Of a stretch of 46,830 nucleotides of DNA, positions 26,211 through 35,026 are shown piece after piece; positions within the stretch are counted from its first letter, which is position 1, and each line of letters starts with the position of its first letter. The notes beneath the pieces are model-generated. The model saw only the letters and a list, made by a program, of their open reading frames with translations. It did no database searches and was not told the DNA's origin. The DNA comes from Gemmatimonadota bacterium. Lineage in GTDB: Bacteria > Gemmatimonadota > Gemmatimonadetes > Longimicrobiales > Gaopeijiaceae. Both the position numbers and the translations under genes were made by a program. The stretch lies in NCBI GenBank assembly GCA_024638325.1, contig JAHEKM010000008.1, forward strand, positions 1 to 46,830. Direction: 5' to 3'.

Positions 26211-27196
26211 AGGTCGCGCGCCACCTCGCGCTGCTGGCGCTCGTCTCGGCACCGGCGGGTGCCCAGAGCCCCGAGCCGGTCGCGGTGCTCTCGGCCGACT
26301 CCGTCCGGATGGCCGAGGTCTTCGAGCTCCGCGTCGAGATACCCGTACCGCCCGGCAGCCTGGTCTACTTTCCGGATACGATCCCGGCGACCGCGGAGGT
26401 CGAGAGCCATGAACCCGTCCAGTGGCGGGCACGCCGCGGGCCGGACGGCGGCGCCACCCTGGAGCTCACGTACGCGCTGCTCGCGTTTGGGACAGGGAAC
26501 GTGACCCTGCCGCGGCTCGACGTCCTGACGATGCCCCTGGAGGACGAAACCGCCGGAGAGTCTATTCGGGGCGGCTCCCGCGTGGGAGTGTGGGAGGAGC
26601 GACAACCGTCGATTCGCTACACCCGCGGTGTCACGCCCCCGGACATCTGGGTGGAGCCGGTCTGGACCGCGGAGGACATCGTGGCCGGAATGGCCCCGCG
26701 CGGGCCGGACGACGTCGTGGGCTTCAGTTGGAGCTGGCCGTCCATCGCGCTCGTTCTCCTGTTCTCGACGGTCATCGTCGGCGCGGTCACGACCAGCGCC
26801 CGAGGCTGGCTCGCCGACCGCGGCGAGCCGGCTCCGACAGCGGCCGTACCGACCTCGATGGACGAGGCGAGGAGGCGGGCGATCGAGGTTCTCGACCGGC
26901 TCCTCGCTGCGGGTCCGTATCCGCCCGAGCAGGCTCAGCCGCTGTACTCGGAGAGCAGCGGAGTGGTCCGCCGCTTCGTCGAGCGGCTCGACCCCGAGTG
27001 GGGCCCCGAGCTCACCAGCACCGAACTCATGCGCAGCCTGGCGGCGCGGGCGTCCGACGGCGACGCCCTGACCCCCGAGATGAGGACCGCCGAGGCGGTG
27101 AAGTTCGGCAGACTGCGTCCAGACCCCGAGCACACCACGGCGCACCTGACGGTCCTCCGAAGTTGGTTCGAGGGGCGCGCGGGGGGCCGCGCATGA
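26207..27196 (+). CDS. BatD-like exported/membrane protein of the Bat operon
   Basis: The protein has 329 residues. The signal peptide ends at APAGAQ (about residue 20). A beta-rich periplasmic part runs to about residue 175, one membrane helix lies at about 179-200 (WPSIALVLLFSTVIVGAVTT), and a helical cytoplasmic tail with ARRRAIEVLDRLLAAG follows. The layout of beta domain, helix and helical tail is that of BatD- or DUF4381-type proteins in MoxR operons. Sequence recognition is weaker than for the neighbours. The start overlaps the DUF58 gene, and the stop overlaps the next start (27193). Confidence 0.72.
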   Translation: MKVARHLALLALVSAPAGAQSPEPVAVLSADSVRMAEVFELRVEIPVPPGSLVYFPDTIPATAEVESHEPVQWRARRGPDGGATLELTYALLAFGTGNVTLPRLDVLTMPLEDETAGESIRGGSRVGVWEERQPSIRYTRGVTPPDIWVEPVWTAEDIVAGMAPRGPDDVVGFSWSWPSIALVLLFSTVIVGAVTTSARGWLADRGEPAPTAAVPTSMDEARRRAIEVLDRLLAAGPYPPEQAQPLYSESSGVVRRFVERLDPEWGPELTSTELMRSLAARASDGDALTPEMRTAEAVKFGRLRPDPEHTTAHLTVLRSWFEGRAGGRA

Positions 27197-28143
27197 GCCT
27201 CGCCTTCGCCCAGCCGGCCTGGCTCGCGATTCTGGCGATCGTGCCCGTGTGGCTTTGGTGGGTCGTCCCGAAAGGGAGCGGCGCGATGTTGGTCGCGCGT
27301 GGCTCGGAGGCGCGAGGGGTCTCGATGCGCACCTGGGCCGGGAGGGGACTGGAGCTGGCTCCCATCCTCCTGCGGGCGCTGGGAGTCTCCGCGGTGATCG
27401 TCGCGCTCGCCCAACCGCAGATCGTCGAGACGTTCGAGGAGCCGGTGGCCGAGGGTGTCGGTATCGCCATCGCCATCGACCTGTCGACATCCATGGGTGC
27501 GCGCGACCTCTCCAGGCGCGCGTCCCGCATGCAGGCCGCCAAGGAGACGATCCTCGAGTTCCTCGAGGGTCGCACCGACGAGGTCGGCATCGTCTCGTTC
27601 GGCGGCGAGGCGCTGACCCGCGTGCCACTCACGCGTGACTACTTCGTGGTGCGCGCCGCGGTCGAGGACCTGGACTCGCGGCTCCTGCTCGACGGCACGG
27701 ACATCGCCGCGGCCATCGCCGCGGGGGCCGGGCTCCTTCGGGACGCACCGCACCGCTCGAAGATCCTGATCCTGGTGACCGACGGGGCGCACAACGGGGA
27801 GGGCATCGCACCGTCCAGGGCGGCGCGGGCCGCTGCGACGTTCGGCATCCGCATCTACCCGATCGCCATCGGCACCGACTACATGCTTCGCGATCAGCTC
27901 GCCGAAATGGAAACGGTCCTGACCCAGGCGGCGCTCGTCACCAACGGGCGCTACTTCCGCGCGACCGACGTCGAGGGCCTGGAAGCGATCTACGAGGAGA
28001 TCGATCGCCTGGCCGCGCCTTCCGAGGAGCTCGTCGAGCGCACCGAGGCGACCCCGATCGGGCTCTGGGTCATGCTCGCCGCTCTCCCCTTGCTGCTCCT
28101 CGGAGCGACCGTGCGCGGCTCGCGGTGGGGGGTGCTCCCGTGA
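27193..28143 (+). CDS. VWA domain membrane protein, BatA-like
   Basis: The protein has 316 residues. Membrane helices lie at about 8-25 and 56-73, with a C-terminal helix near 292-310. Between them is a von Willebrand A domain with an intact MIDAS motif D96-x-S98-x-S100 (IDLSTSMGARDLS) and LILVTDGAHNGEG. This is the standard BatA layout. The ATG at 27193 overlaps the previous stop (ATGA). It is expected to work at the inner membrane with MoxR, DUF58 and the second VWA protein. Confidence 0.92.
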   Translation: MSLAFAQPAWLAILAIVPVWLWWVVPKGSGAMLVARGSEARGVSMRTWAGRGLELAPILLRALGVSAVIVALAQPQIVETFEEPVAEGVGIAIAIDLSTSMGARDLSRRASRMQAAKETILEFLEGRTDEVGIVSFGGEALTRVPLTRDYFVVRAAVEDLDSRLLLDGTDIAAAIAAGAGLLRDAPHRSKILILVTDGAHNGEGIAPSRAARAAATFGIRIYPIAIGTDYMLRDQLAEMETVLTQAALVTNGRYFRATDVEGLEAIYEEIDRLAAPSEELVERTEATPIGLWVMLAALPLLLLGATVRGSRWGVLP

Positions 28144-29213
28144 TCTTCGAGCGTCCCGAGTTCCTCTCCCTCGCGCCGTTGGTCGCCATCCTGTTCGCGT
28201 TCGCGATCGCCGCGCACTGGCGACGCTCGAAGGCGCTGGCGGCGGCGTACGAGTCGACGGCCATCCGACGGTTGCTGCCGGCGAGCCTGGGGCGCTTTCC
28301 GACGCACCGCTTCCTGTCGCTGGTCGGCGCCGGCGTCCTCCTTGGACTCGCCGCTGCGGGCCCGGTCCTGTGGGAGCCCGAGCCACCCGACCCACCGCCA
28401 CCTCTCGACCTCGCCGTCGCGGTGGATCTTTCGTTGTCGATGAACGCGGCGGCCACCTCGACGAGCCGGATCGAGCGCGCCCGGCAGGCGATCGACCGCT
28501 TGACCGACGAGCTGCCCTCGGTCCGCTTCTCGCTCGTCGTCTTCGCGGGGTGGCCGTACGTCCTCGTCCCCCCGACCGACGATCCGGACGTCATCCGTTA
28601 CTTCGTCGACTCGCTGCAACCCGAAGTGGTCCAGGAGCAGGATAGGGGCAATTCGCTCGCGGCCGCGCTCGAGCTCGCGGGTGCCACGCTTCAGTCCCGC
28701 CCCTCGGACGGGGGCAGGCAGGCGATTCTGGTTCTCTCGGATGGCGACGTATTCCAAGACGAGGAGTCGCTCACGCGAGCGTCGGCGGACGCGGCGGCCC
28801 GCGGCTTCGAGGTCTGGGTCGCGGGTGTGGGCTCCGAGGAGGGCTCACCGATCGCGATCGCGGGGGAGCCGGTCATCGACGTCACGGGGCGGGCGGTGCG
28901 CACCAGTCAGAACGTCGACCTCCTGCGTGCCGTCGCCGACGCCGGCCAAGGCCGCTATGCGAACGTCACGGAGGAGGCCGGACTCGAGTCCCTCGTCGCG
29001 GACCTCCGGGACCTGAGCGGGGACTCCCGCGAAGGCCCTGCCGAGCCCTTCGACACGACCGCGCTCTTCGCGCTGCTGGCGATCCCACTCCTGCTGTGGG
29101 AAGGACTCGCCGATACACAGCGTGGGCGAATCGGACGCGGGACCGAGCGAGCCTCCGACGACCCGTCCGCCCCCGCGCGCGACGGCTCGACGGCGAGGGT
29201 CCGGGCCGCGTGA
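28140..29213 (+). CDS. VWA domain membrane protein, BatB-like
   Basis: The protein has 357 residues. Helices lie at about 8-25 and 59-75, then a VWA domain whose MIDAS D96-x-S98-x-S100 (VDLSLSMNAAA) falls at the same residue numbers as in the preceding paralogue. A further helix follows near 304-320 (ALFALLAIPLLLWEGL). The GTG at 28140 overlaps the BatA-like stop as GTGA; a GTG at 28125 in the same frame is less likely. Confidence 0.9.
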   Translation: MIFERPEFLSLAPLVAILFAFAIAAHWRRSKALAAAYESTAIRRLLPASLGRFPTHRFLSLVGAGVLLGLAAAGPVLWEPEPPDPPPPLDLAVAVDLSLSMNAAATSTSRIERARQAIDRLTDELPSVRFSLVVFAGWPYVLVPPTDDPDVIRYFVDSLQPEVVQEQDRGNSLAAALELAGATLQSRPSDGGRQAILVLSDGDVFQDEESLTRASADAAARGFEVWVAGVGSEEGSPIAIAGEPVIDVTGRAVRTSQNVDLLRAVADAGQGRYANVTEEAGLESLVADLRDLSGDSREGPAEPFDTTALFALLAIPLLLWEGLADTQRGRIGRGTERASDDPSAPARDGSTARVRAA

Positions 29214-29989
29214 GCGATTCGATCTTCCTGCGCGGATGGCGCGCGCTGCTCCTGGTGGGTCTCTCGGTCGCCGGCATCGCGCTGACGCTCAACGCGGAGC
29301 GTGAGAGCGAGTCGCGCGCCAACCGGCTGCACCGTGCCGACCAACTGGAGGAGGCGGCGGCGATCTACGGCGCGCGTGCCGCCGACGAGTCTGCTCCGGA
29401 CCGTATCCGCTACAACCTGGGGACGACGCTGCTCCGGCTGGGCGAGGCCGACGCGGCCATCGAGCTCTTCGCCGGCACCGAGTCGGACGACGAGCGGGTG
29501 CGCGCCGGGGCCCACTACAACCTCGGGCTCTGGCGTCTGATCCAGGCGCTGCTGGCGGGGAGCAACGACTCCGTGGTCTACCACGCGAGCCTGGCGCTCG
29601 AGGAGAACAAGGCGGCCCTTCGCATCGATCCCGATCATCCCGACGCGCCGTGGAACCTCGCGTTCGCGCAGATCCTGATCACGGAGGCTTCGCCCGACTT
29701 CTCGACGGGCAATATGGATCAGCCGAACGGCGCGCCGGACCTGGGAGAGATCCAGATCATCGAGGGACCCTCACCCTTCGGGCAGGACGAGGGGTTCGGC
29801 GAGCAGGCCTCGGATGCGGAGGAGGAGGCACTGGCCCAGCAGGACGTGCTTCCGCTGACGCCGGCCGAGGCCAGCGAGATCCTGGGCACCGGGCATCTCG
29901 ATCCGTCGACGATGACCGGCAAGCTGCTCCTCAGGGAGGGTCGAGAGCGTCGACGTCGACAGGACTTCTCGGTGGGCCCGCCCTGGTAG
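29210..29989 (+). CDS. TPR-repeat membrane protein, BatC-like
   Basis: The protein has 259 residues. One N-terminal helix lies at about 9-27, then TPR-like helices (RADQLEEAAAIYGARA, RYNLGTTLLRLGEADAAIELF, AHYNLGLWRL), then an acidic low-complexity tail (EQASDAEEEALAQQ) and a basic end. TPR proteins close Bat operons as BatC or BatE, which fits here. The start is a GTG overlapping the previous stop (GTGA), preferred over 29096. It ends 12 bases from the convergent DUF6265 gene. Confidence 0.85.
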   Translation: MSDSIFLRGWRALLLVGLSVAGIALTLNAERESESRANRLHRADQLEEAAAIYGARAADESAPDRIRYNLGTTLLRLGEADAAIELFAGTESDDERVRAGAHYNLGLWRLIQALLAGSNDSVVYHASLALEENKAALRIDPDHPDAPWNLAFAQILITEASPDFSTGNMDQPNGAPDLGEIQIIEGPSPFGQDEGFGEQASDAEEEALAQQDVLPLTPAEASEILGTGHLDPSTMTGKLLLREGRERRRRQDFSVGPPW

Positions 29990-30000
29990 CCTGGTAGGGC

Positions 30001-30477
30001 TCAGGGGCACGCGACCCGGCTGAGGATCCACCCGCTCCCAGCGCCGTCCCGCCCCTCGATGCGGGGCTCCAATCGGTCGGCCGTGACCCGCGCGTAGACG
30101 ATGCGCACGGGGAAGTCGTGCTCGAGGTTCTCGAACACGTACTCGCTCCCCACGCTCACCAGCGGAAAGCCGTGCTCGGAGATCGACCCGCGTGGGTAGG
30201 GCCACAGCGTGACGACGCCATCGGCCTCGTCGATACGGCTGAACTCGAAGTCGACGACCTCTCCGTCACGCAGGTAGCGCGTGGTGCCGAGCATCAGCCC
30301 GCCTTCGGGGGAGGTCCACTGTTCCTGCAGCTCCACGGTGCCGGTCTGGCCCGCCCAGCAGCCGGTGAGGAATGCCATGTCGGCGAGCGTATTGGGCGCC
30401 TGGGCGCTGGCGGCCCCGGCATCGACACCGCTCAGAACCGCGCACAGCATTACACTCGCGATTCGGGCAGTCCTCAT
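30001..30477 (-). CDS. DUF6265-like exported protein
   Basis: The protein has 158 residues. The signal peptide ends at DAGAASAQ (about residue 26). The mature domain has the pattern MAFLTGCWAG, EEQW-like LQEQWTSPEGGLMLGTTRY, FEFSRIDEADG and LEHDFPVRIVY, which matches the small beta-barrel-like DUF6265 family of unknown function. It is the last gene in the direction of the cytochrome operon, 40 bases after the cytochrome b stop, so it may be read through, but its function does not suggest a link. The ATG at 30477 begins the signal peptide. Confidence 0.78.
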   Translation of the reverse strand: MRTARIASVMLCAVLSGVDAGAASAQAPNTLADMAFLTGCWAGQTGTVELQEQWTSPEGGLMLGTTRYLRDGEVVDFEFSRIDEADGVVTLWPYPRGSISEHGFPLVSVGSEYVFENLEHDFPVRIVYARVTADRLEPRIEGRDGAGSGWILSRVACP

Positions 30478-30517
30478 GAGCCGGCTCCGATAGCTGGACG
30501 AAGGGCCATCGCGCAAC

Positions 30518-31639
30518 CTATGCGTTCGGGTCGAAGGTGTATCCCAGGTAGGAAAAAAGCAGAATATACGCCAGCGCCCCGAAGGTGAGCCACGTCCAAA
30601 GCTTTCCAGGCTTGGCGTCGGGACCCTTCGGCTTGTCCAGGAACGGCACGAAGAGCAGCACGATGCCGACCACACCGAACGCGCCGACACCGACCAGCTC
30701 TCCCTCGATCCCCATGATCTCGGCAGGCAAGTAGCGGAGGGTCTGGAACATGAACATGAAGTACCACTCCGGCTGAATGCCCGCGGGCGCCGGCGCGAAC
30801 GGATCTGCCTTCTCACCCAGGTGGGCCGGGAAGAACGCGGCGGCGGCGGCGAGCATCGCCAAGGCGGCGAGCCAACCCACCAAGTCGCGAAGCAGGAACT
30901 GCGGGAAGAACTTCATGGACCGCCTCGGGCCGCCCTCTGCTTCGATGCTCGGAGGCACACTCATGCCGTGACGCTGCACGAGAAGCACGTGCAGAGCGAC
31001 CAGCATGAAAGCCAGGGCAGGAAGCACGGACACGTGCAAAGCGTAGAAGCGCGTGAGCGTGGCACCTGAAACGTCCTCCCCACCCCTGAGCACGTCACGG
31101 ATGAACGGCCCCACGACGGGCACCACGCCGGGGATCTCTGTTCCAACTCGTGTCGCGAAGAAGGAGAGCTCGTTCCAGGGCAGCAGGTATCCCGTGAAGC
31201 CCAGGCCCATCGACACGAACAGCAGGCCGACACCGGTGATCCACGTGATCTCGCGTGGCGCGCGGTACGCCTTCAGGAGCATGACGCTGAACATGTGCAC
31301 GAACGCCATGAAGATCATGAGGTTCGCACCCCAGGAATGGATCGAGCGGATGAGCCATCCGAACTCGACCTCGGCCATGAGGAACTGGATCGACTCGTAG
31401 GCGCCCTCGGCGCTGGGCCTGTAGTAGAAGAGAAGAAGGATGCCGGTGGCGATCTGTAGGAGGAACAGGAAGAGCGCCATGCCGCCGATGTAGTACCAGA
31501 AGGAATGGCGGTGAACGGGCACCTCCTTCTTGCGCAGGACCGGCATGATGGCCGAGAGCCCGATGCGATCGTCCAGCCAGGATGCGAATCGCCCGATCGC
31601 GCCTCGCGCTCTGGAACCGGGGCCCGTCCCGTCGGTCAT
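30518..31639 (-). CDS. Cytochrome b of a bc-type quinol oxidoreductase (fused b6 and subunit-IV regions)
   Basis: The protein has 373 residues. The b6-like half has two pairs of heme-ligand histidines. The first pair (IHSWGAN...FVHMF) is spaced 14 residues and the second (LHVSVLP...ALHVLL) 15 residues, as in b6-type rather than mitochondrial bc1-type proteins. The subunit-IV-like half follows in the same chain and carries the quinol-site motif [10 protein letters not shown]. The cysteine that binds heme ci in b6f is replaced (WYYIGG). The start is the ATG at 31639, which shares one base with the Rieske stop; in-frame sequence upstream to 31819 lies inside the Rieske gene. It should oxidise quinol in the inner membrane with the Rieske protein. 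Confidence 0.92.
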   Translation of the reverse strand: MTDGTGPGSRARGAIGRFASWLDDRIGLSAIMPVLRKKEVPVHRHSFWYYIGGMALFLFLLQIATGILLLFYYRPSAEGAYESIQFLMAEVEFGWLIRSIHSWGANLMIFMAFVHMFSVMLLKAYRAPREITWITGVGLLFVSMGLGFTGYLLPWNELSFFATRVGTEIPGVVPVVGPFIRDVLRGGEDVSGATLTRFYALHVSVLPALAFMLVALHVLLVQRHGMSVPPSIEAEGGPRRSMKFFPQFLLRDLVGWLAALAMLAAAAAFFPAHLGEKADPFAPAPAGIQPEWYFMFMFQTLRYLPAEIMGIEGELVGVGAFGVVGIVLLFVPFLDKPKGPDAKPGKLWTWLTFGALAYILLFSYLGYTFDPNA

Positions 31640-32097
31640 CAGCTTCTCACGCTGACCACGATCTGCCCCCCACGCTCGTTCACGTCGAAGACCTGCAGCG
31701 GCTCGGGAGGTGGCCCGGCGATATTTCGACCATTGAGGTCGAAGTGGCCATTGTGGCAGGCGCACCAGATGTGACTTAGGTCCTCTCTGTACTGGACCGT
31801 GCAGTCGAGGTGGGTGCACCGAGCCGAGAAGGCACGCAGCTCGCCGCCCGGCGTGCGCACGAGAATCCCGGGACGGGTACCGAACTTGAAGATCCTCCCA
31901 AAGTTGCTCGGCACATCGTCCGCCGCGAAAGCGAGCGTCACGCTGTTGACGGACGCCTCCGGCACCTCCGGCGGCACGATGTAGCGCGCCACCGGATAGA
32001 AGACCGCGGCGAGGAAGCCCCCCGCGCTCGTCCCCAGGAGCCAGTCCACAAAGCGTTTGCGCGTCACCGGCTTCGTGCTCGAGTCCCCGTCCTTCAT
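31639..32097 (-). CDS. Rieske [2Fe-2S] protein of the bc-type complex
   Basis: The protein has 152 residues. The N-terminus is basic ([12 protein letters not shown]) and leads into a single membrane anchor at about residues 21-41. The cluster motifs are CTHLDC and CACHNGHFD, with the disulfide-type extra cysteines present and a GPPPEPL loop after them, as in b6f/bc Rieske proteins. It would pass electrons from quinol at cytochrome b to a c-type cytochrome. It is overlapped by the 9-heme gene upstream (32094-32097) and the cytochrome b gene downstream. Confidence 0.95.
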   Translation of the reverse strand: MKDGDSSTKPVTRKRFVDWLLGTSAGGFLAAVFYPVARYIVPPEVPEASVNSVTLAFAADDVPSNFGRIFKFGTRPGILVRTPGGELRAFSARCTHLDCTVQYREDLSHIWCACHNGHFDLNGRNIAGPPPEPLQVFDVNERGGQIVVSVRS

Positions 32098-33350
32098 GAT
32101 GTGTCCTCCGCTCTCTCGAGCTCGCGGATCTTCATGAGTAGTCCAATAATCAACAGCAGAATGATGGACGCCGAAGCCCCGAGGCCGAGACGCCGGAACC
32201 GGTGCTCGTCGAGCGCCTCCCGTCCTCGTTCCGCCGCCCTGACGGTGATCTCCATGCCCGCCGCGACCTGCTCCCTCACGGGCGCCACCTGGAACGTGTG
32301 GATGGCGCTATGCGCGCGGGTTTGGGCGTTACCCACGTCCTCCAGCTCGAAGAGCGCCTGGCTCACCTCCATGCCGACGTTCTCGGCCTCCTCCAGAATG
32401 GCCCGGCTGGCCTCGGCGGCCCGGTTGAGCGTGTCGAGCACCGCTGCGATGCGCCGGAACTCGAGCCCCAGCGTGTCCGGGGGCTCGTGGCAGGTGAGGC
32501 AGACGTCCTCGGACCTGGCGAGCAACGCCGCGTCATCGACCGACTCGATGGCGTGATGTTCGTGGCAGAGAGCGCAGCCTGGGAGGTCGGCCTCCTCGAA
32601 GATCTGCCCGTGGGCGCTGTCGTCGAAGTAGTCGGCCATGACCGAGTGGCACTGCCCGCACACGTTGCGCACGGACGCGAGCCCCGGCGGCGCGGCACCA
32701 TGATTCCCGTGGCAGTCGTTGCAGACCGGCGCCGACAGGTCCCCTTCTTCGAGCAGGAGCTGACCGTGCACACTACCCGTGTACTCGGCGACCTGGCTCG
32801 TGCCGATCTCGCGAGCGGCCATGCGCGCAGGGTTCGCATGGCACCGGCCACACGTGCTCAGGATGTTGGAGGGGTGCACCGTCGAAGCTGGGTCGTCCGC
32901 AGGACGGATCTCATGAGCGGGGTGGCAGTCGATGCAGGTCGCGACGTCCGGGTCGTTGGAGTCTTGCAGAAGCTCGCCGTGTCGCGAGGTCCAGTACTCC
33001 TGAACCTGGTCGACCCGTAGGCCGGGATCGAACTGGCGCATGAAGACCGCGTCCGAGTGGCATCGCCCGCACATCCCCGGGATCTCACGGCGCTCAGGAG
33101 CTGCCAGAAAGCCCGCAGCGGGATTGAGCTGGTTCGTGCCACCGCTTCCGTGGCAGGCGAGGCACCCGAACCCCGTCTCCGCGTGTACGTCCCTCTCGTA
33201 GGCACGTGCAGGAGCGACGAGGCTCTCCTCCTCCAGAGCGAGGTGGCAGTCCCGACAGGCGTCCGAGGACGGGAGCGTCTGGGCGGCAGTGGGTACGAGC
33301 GGCAGCAACCACAGAAGCGTCGCCAGCCAGAGGTGACGAGCCACCCTCAT
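32094..33350 (-). CDS. Nine-heme c-type cytochrome with C-terminal membrane anchor
   Basis: The protein has 418 residues. The signal peptide ends at VPTAAQ (about residue 24). Nine CxxCH sites are counted in order: CRDCH, CLACH, CGRCH, CIDCH, CGRCH, CNDCH, CGQCH, CALCH, CLTCH. After them come a helical stretch with few hemes and a membrane helix at about residues 389-405, followed by a charged tail. Extra histidines near the motifs could be second ligands. Its place directly before the Rieske and cytochrome b genes suggests it replaces cytochrome c1/f as electron acceptor of the complex. The ATG at 33350 overlaps the previous stop. Confidence 0.92.
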   Translation of the reverse strand: MRVARHLWLATLLWLLPLVPTAAQTLPSSDACRDCHLALEEESLVAPARAYERDVHAETGFGCLACHGSGGTNQLNPAAGFLAAPERREIPGMCGRCHSDAVFMRQFDPGLRVDQVQEYWTSRHGELLQDSNDPDVATCIDCHPAHEIRPADDPASTVHPSNILSTCGRCHANPARMAAREIGTSQVAEYTGSVHGQLLLEEGDLSAPVCNDCHGNHGAAPPGLASVRNVCGQCHSVMADYFDDSAHGQIFEEADLPGCALCHEHHAIESVDDAALLARSEDVCLTCHEPPDTLGLEFRRIAAVLDTLNRAAEASRAILEEAENVGMEVSQALFELEDVGNAQTRAHSAIHTFQVAPVREQVAAGMEITVRAAERGREALDEHRFRRLGLGASASIILLLIIGLLMKIRELERAEDTS

Positions 33351-34171
33351 GGGTGCCTCCAGCCCGCCAGGGCCGTGGTCCCGCCACGCATCCGGTGACA
33401 CTCGATGCAACTTCCGCCCGGCTCGTGGTCGATCTGATCCAGGTGACAGGACTCGCACACCGGGCGAGTGGTCGCGATAGCCTCGACCTCGGGCGCCCTG
33501 TGACAACCGGAGCCGCTGCAGGTCAGGTGCACCTCGACGCCGTGGGCACCGGCGGCCGGTTCAACGTGACAGGCGGCGCACGACGACTCCACCGTGTGGT
33601 GCTCCGCATGACACGACGCGCACGCCACCGCTGGGGTGAGCGCCGGAAGCGCCTGATGGCAGCTCGAGCAGTCGAGGTCGTCATGGATCGAGTGATCGAA
33701 GTCGAGCGCGCGCTCCCTCGGCCCGGCCCAGACCTCCAGCGCCAGCTCCTGCACGCTGGCGAGCGTGGGACGGCTCTCGTGGCAGGACTCACATGCGAGC
33801 AGTTGAGCGGCGTCGTGGTGGCAGGACTGACACTGCTCCGGCGACAAGGCCTGGACCGTCGCGCTCGCGGCCGCAGTATGGCAGTCGGCGCATCCCAGGT
33901 CGGTATGGGAGGCGTGCCCCCGAGGCACCTCGTGGCATACCGCACAGGTGACCTGACCGTGCGCCTCGTGCGGGAACGACTCGGGGCGCGTGGAGCGCTG
34001 CATGGCGTCCGGAAGGAAGGGCCGTAAGCCGGGCTCGGTCGTCGCGCCCTGCTCCACGGTGGCCGGTACGACCGCAATCGTCTGCGGCTGGTCCGCCTCG
34101 CTCTCCGGTTCTCCGCCACAGGACGCGGCGAGCGCCACGACGAGCAGAGCACCGGTCCAGGGGCGGCTCAT
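33347..34171 (-). CDS. Ten-heme c-type cytochrome, probable lipoprotein
   Basis: The protein has 274 residues. The signal LLVVALAASC suggests lipidation at Cys18. Heme sites are nine CxxCH (CAVCH, CADCH, CQSCH, CESCH, CSSCH, CASCH, CAACH, CESCH, CIECH) and one expanded CSGSGCH. That is one heme per about 26 residues of mature chain, typical of wire-like cytochromes. Its last 100 residues closely match the end of the 20-heme protein (CASCHAEHHT, ES, then CSGSGCH, then DHEP). It is in the middle of the operon, six bases after the monoheme gene. Confidence 0.92.
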   Translation of the reverse strand: MSRPWTGALLVVALAASCGGEPESEADQPQTIAVVPATVEQGATTEPGLRPFLPDAMQRSTRPESFPHEAHGQVTCAVCHEVPRGHASHTDLGCADCHTAAASATVQALSPEQCQSCHHDAAQLLACESCHESRPTLASVQELALEVWAGPRERALDFDHSIHDDLDCSSCHQALPALTPAVACASCHAEHHTVESSCAACHVEPAAGAHGVEVHLTCSGSGCHRAPEVEAIATTRPVCESCHLDQIDHEPGGSCIECHRMRGGTTALAGWRHP

Positions 34172-34176
34172 GGCTA

Positions 34177-34644
34177 CTACTGCTCCAACACGTCGGGTCG
34201 GAGGCTCAGCAATATATACGCCGCGGTAGCGTCGATTTGCCGGGGTGTAAGATCATGATCGCCGAACACCGGCATCCCCGACTCGTGACCGACGAAGATC
34301 ATGCGCCGTAGGGAGTCGAGGTTCGCCAGGGGCCAGTCCGGAGCGACCAGGCTCGGGACGGCGAGGTTTCGCTCGCGGGCGTATTCGGTGTCCCCCCGGC
34401 CCAACTGGCCGTGACAGCGTCGACATTCCTCCGAGTAGATCGTATTGCCCTCGAGCATCAGCGCGGACGAGTCGGGCCACGACACAGAGTCGAATACGTC
34501 CGCGGCGTACGCCGCCGCCGCTCGGTTCACCCGATCGGCACGGTCGGGAGGCTCGAAGTCGTGACTCGTGCATCCAATCAGGGCCACTGAAGCCGCGAGG
34601 ACGACTCCGGCGCACACCTTGGGGAATCCGGCTGGCGAGCTCAT
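34177..34644 (-). CDS. Monoheme cytochrome c lipoprotein
   Basis: The protein has 155 residues. The lipobox LIGC places the lipid on Cys25. The single heme site is Cys74-x2-Cys77-His78 (CRRCH), and the likely axial Met124 is in ESGMPVFG, as in class I cytochromes c. LTPRQIDATAAYILLSL is the usual C-terminal helix. His/Met ligation suggests a higher potential than the bis-His multiheme partners. The ATG at 34644 follows GAGGTATCG, and a longer frame reaching 34869 overlaps the TPR gene. Confidence 0.9.
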   Translation of the reverse strand: MSSPAGFPKVCAGVVLAASVALIGCTSHDFEPPDRADRVNRAAAAYAADVFDSVSWPDSSALMLEGNTIYSEECRRCHGQLGRGDTEYARERNLAVPSLVAPDWPLANLDSLRRMIFVGHESGMPVFGDHDLTPRQIDATAAYILLSLRPDVLEQ

Positions 34645-34651
34645 CGATACC

Positions 34652-35020
34652 TCACGGAATGCTGTCTCCATTATGCAGGAGCGTGGCTCCAGGCACGACG
34701 CTCCTGGCACGCTCCAGGGCCTCTTCGGCCAAATCCACGTCACCCAAAGCGTCCGCCGCCATGTACACGCCGAACCAGCCGGCGGCGAGATCGGGCGCGA
34801 TCTCGGTTGCTCGACTGTAGTGAAGCAACGACTGCTCGAAGTCGTCGATGCGATACGCAGCCGAACCACTGTCGAGCTGCGCCACTGCCGCCGCAGGCAT
34901 GTTCTCGCGGGCCTGCATGCCTTGGTGAGGGTCGAGGGTGTCCGTCCTCTGATCGTCGGGCCGGCAGGAAACTGCGGCGGCCAGGACGAGGAGCACTGCT
35001 AGAGCGCGTCTCTTGTTCAT
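34652..35020 (-). CDS. Small TPR-repeat lipoprotein
   Basis: The protein has 122 residues. The signal LLVLAAAVSC gives a likely lipid site at Cys19. The body holds a tetratricopeptide pair (AYRIDDFEQSLLHYSRATEI and GWFGVYMAADALGDVDLAEEAL). No heme motif is present. It lies between the 16-heme and monoheme genes with gaps of 6 and 7 bases, so it probably serves as an assembly or docking factor for the cytochromes. That role is inferred from context only. Confidence 0.83.
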   Translation of the reverse strand: MNKRRALAVLLVLAAAVSCRPDDQRTDTLDPHQGMQARENMPAAAVAQLDSGSAAYRIDDFEQSLLHYSRATEIAPDLAAGWFGVYMAADALGDVDLAEEALERARSVVPGATLLHNGDSIP

Positions 35021-35026
35021 GGCTCG

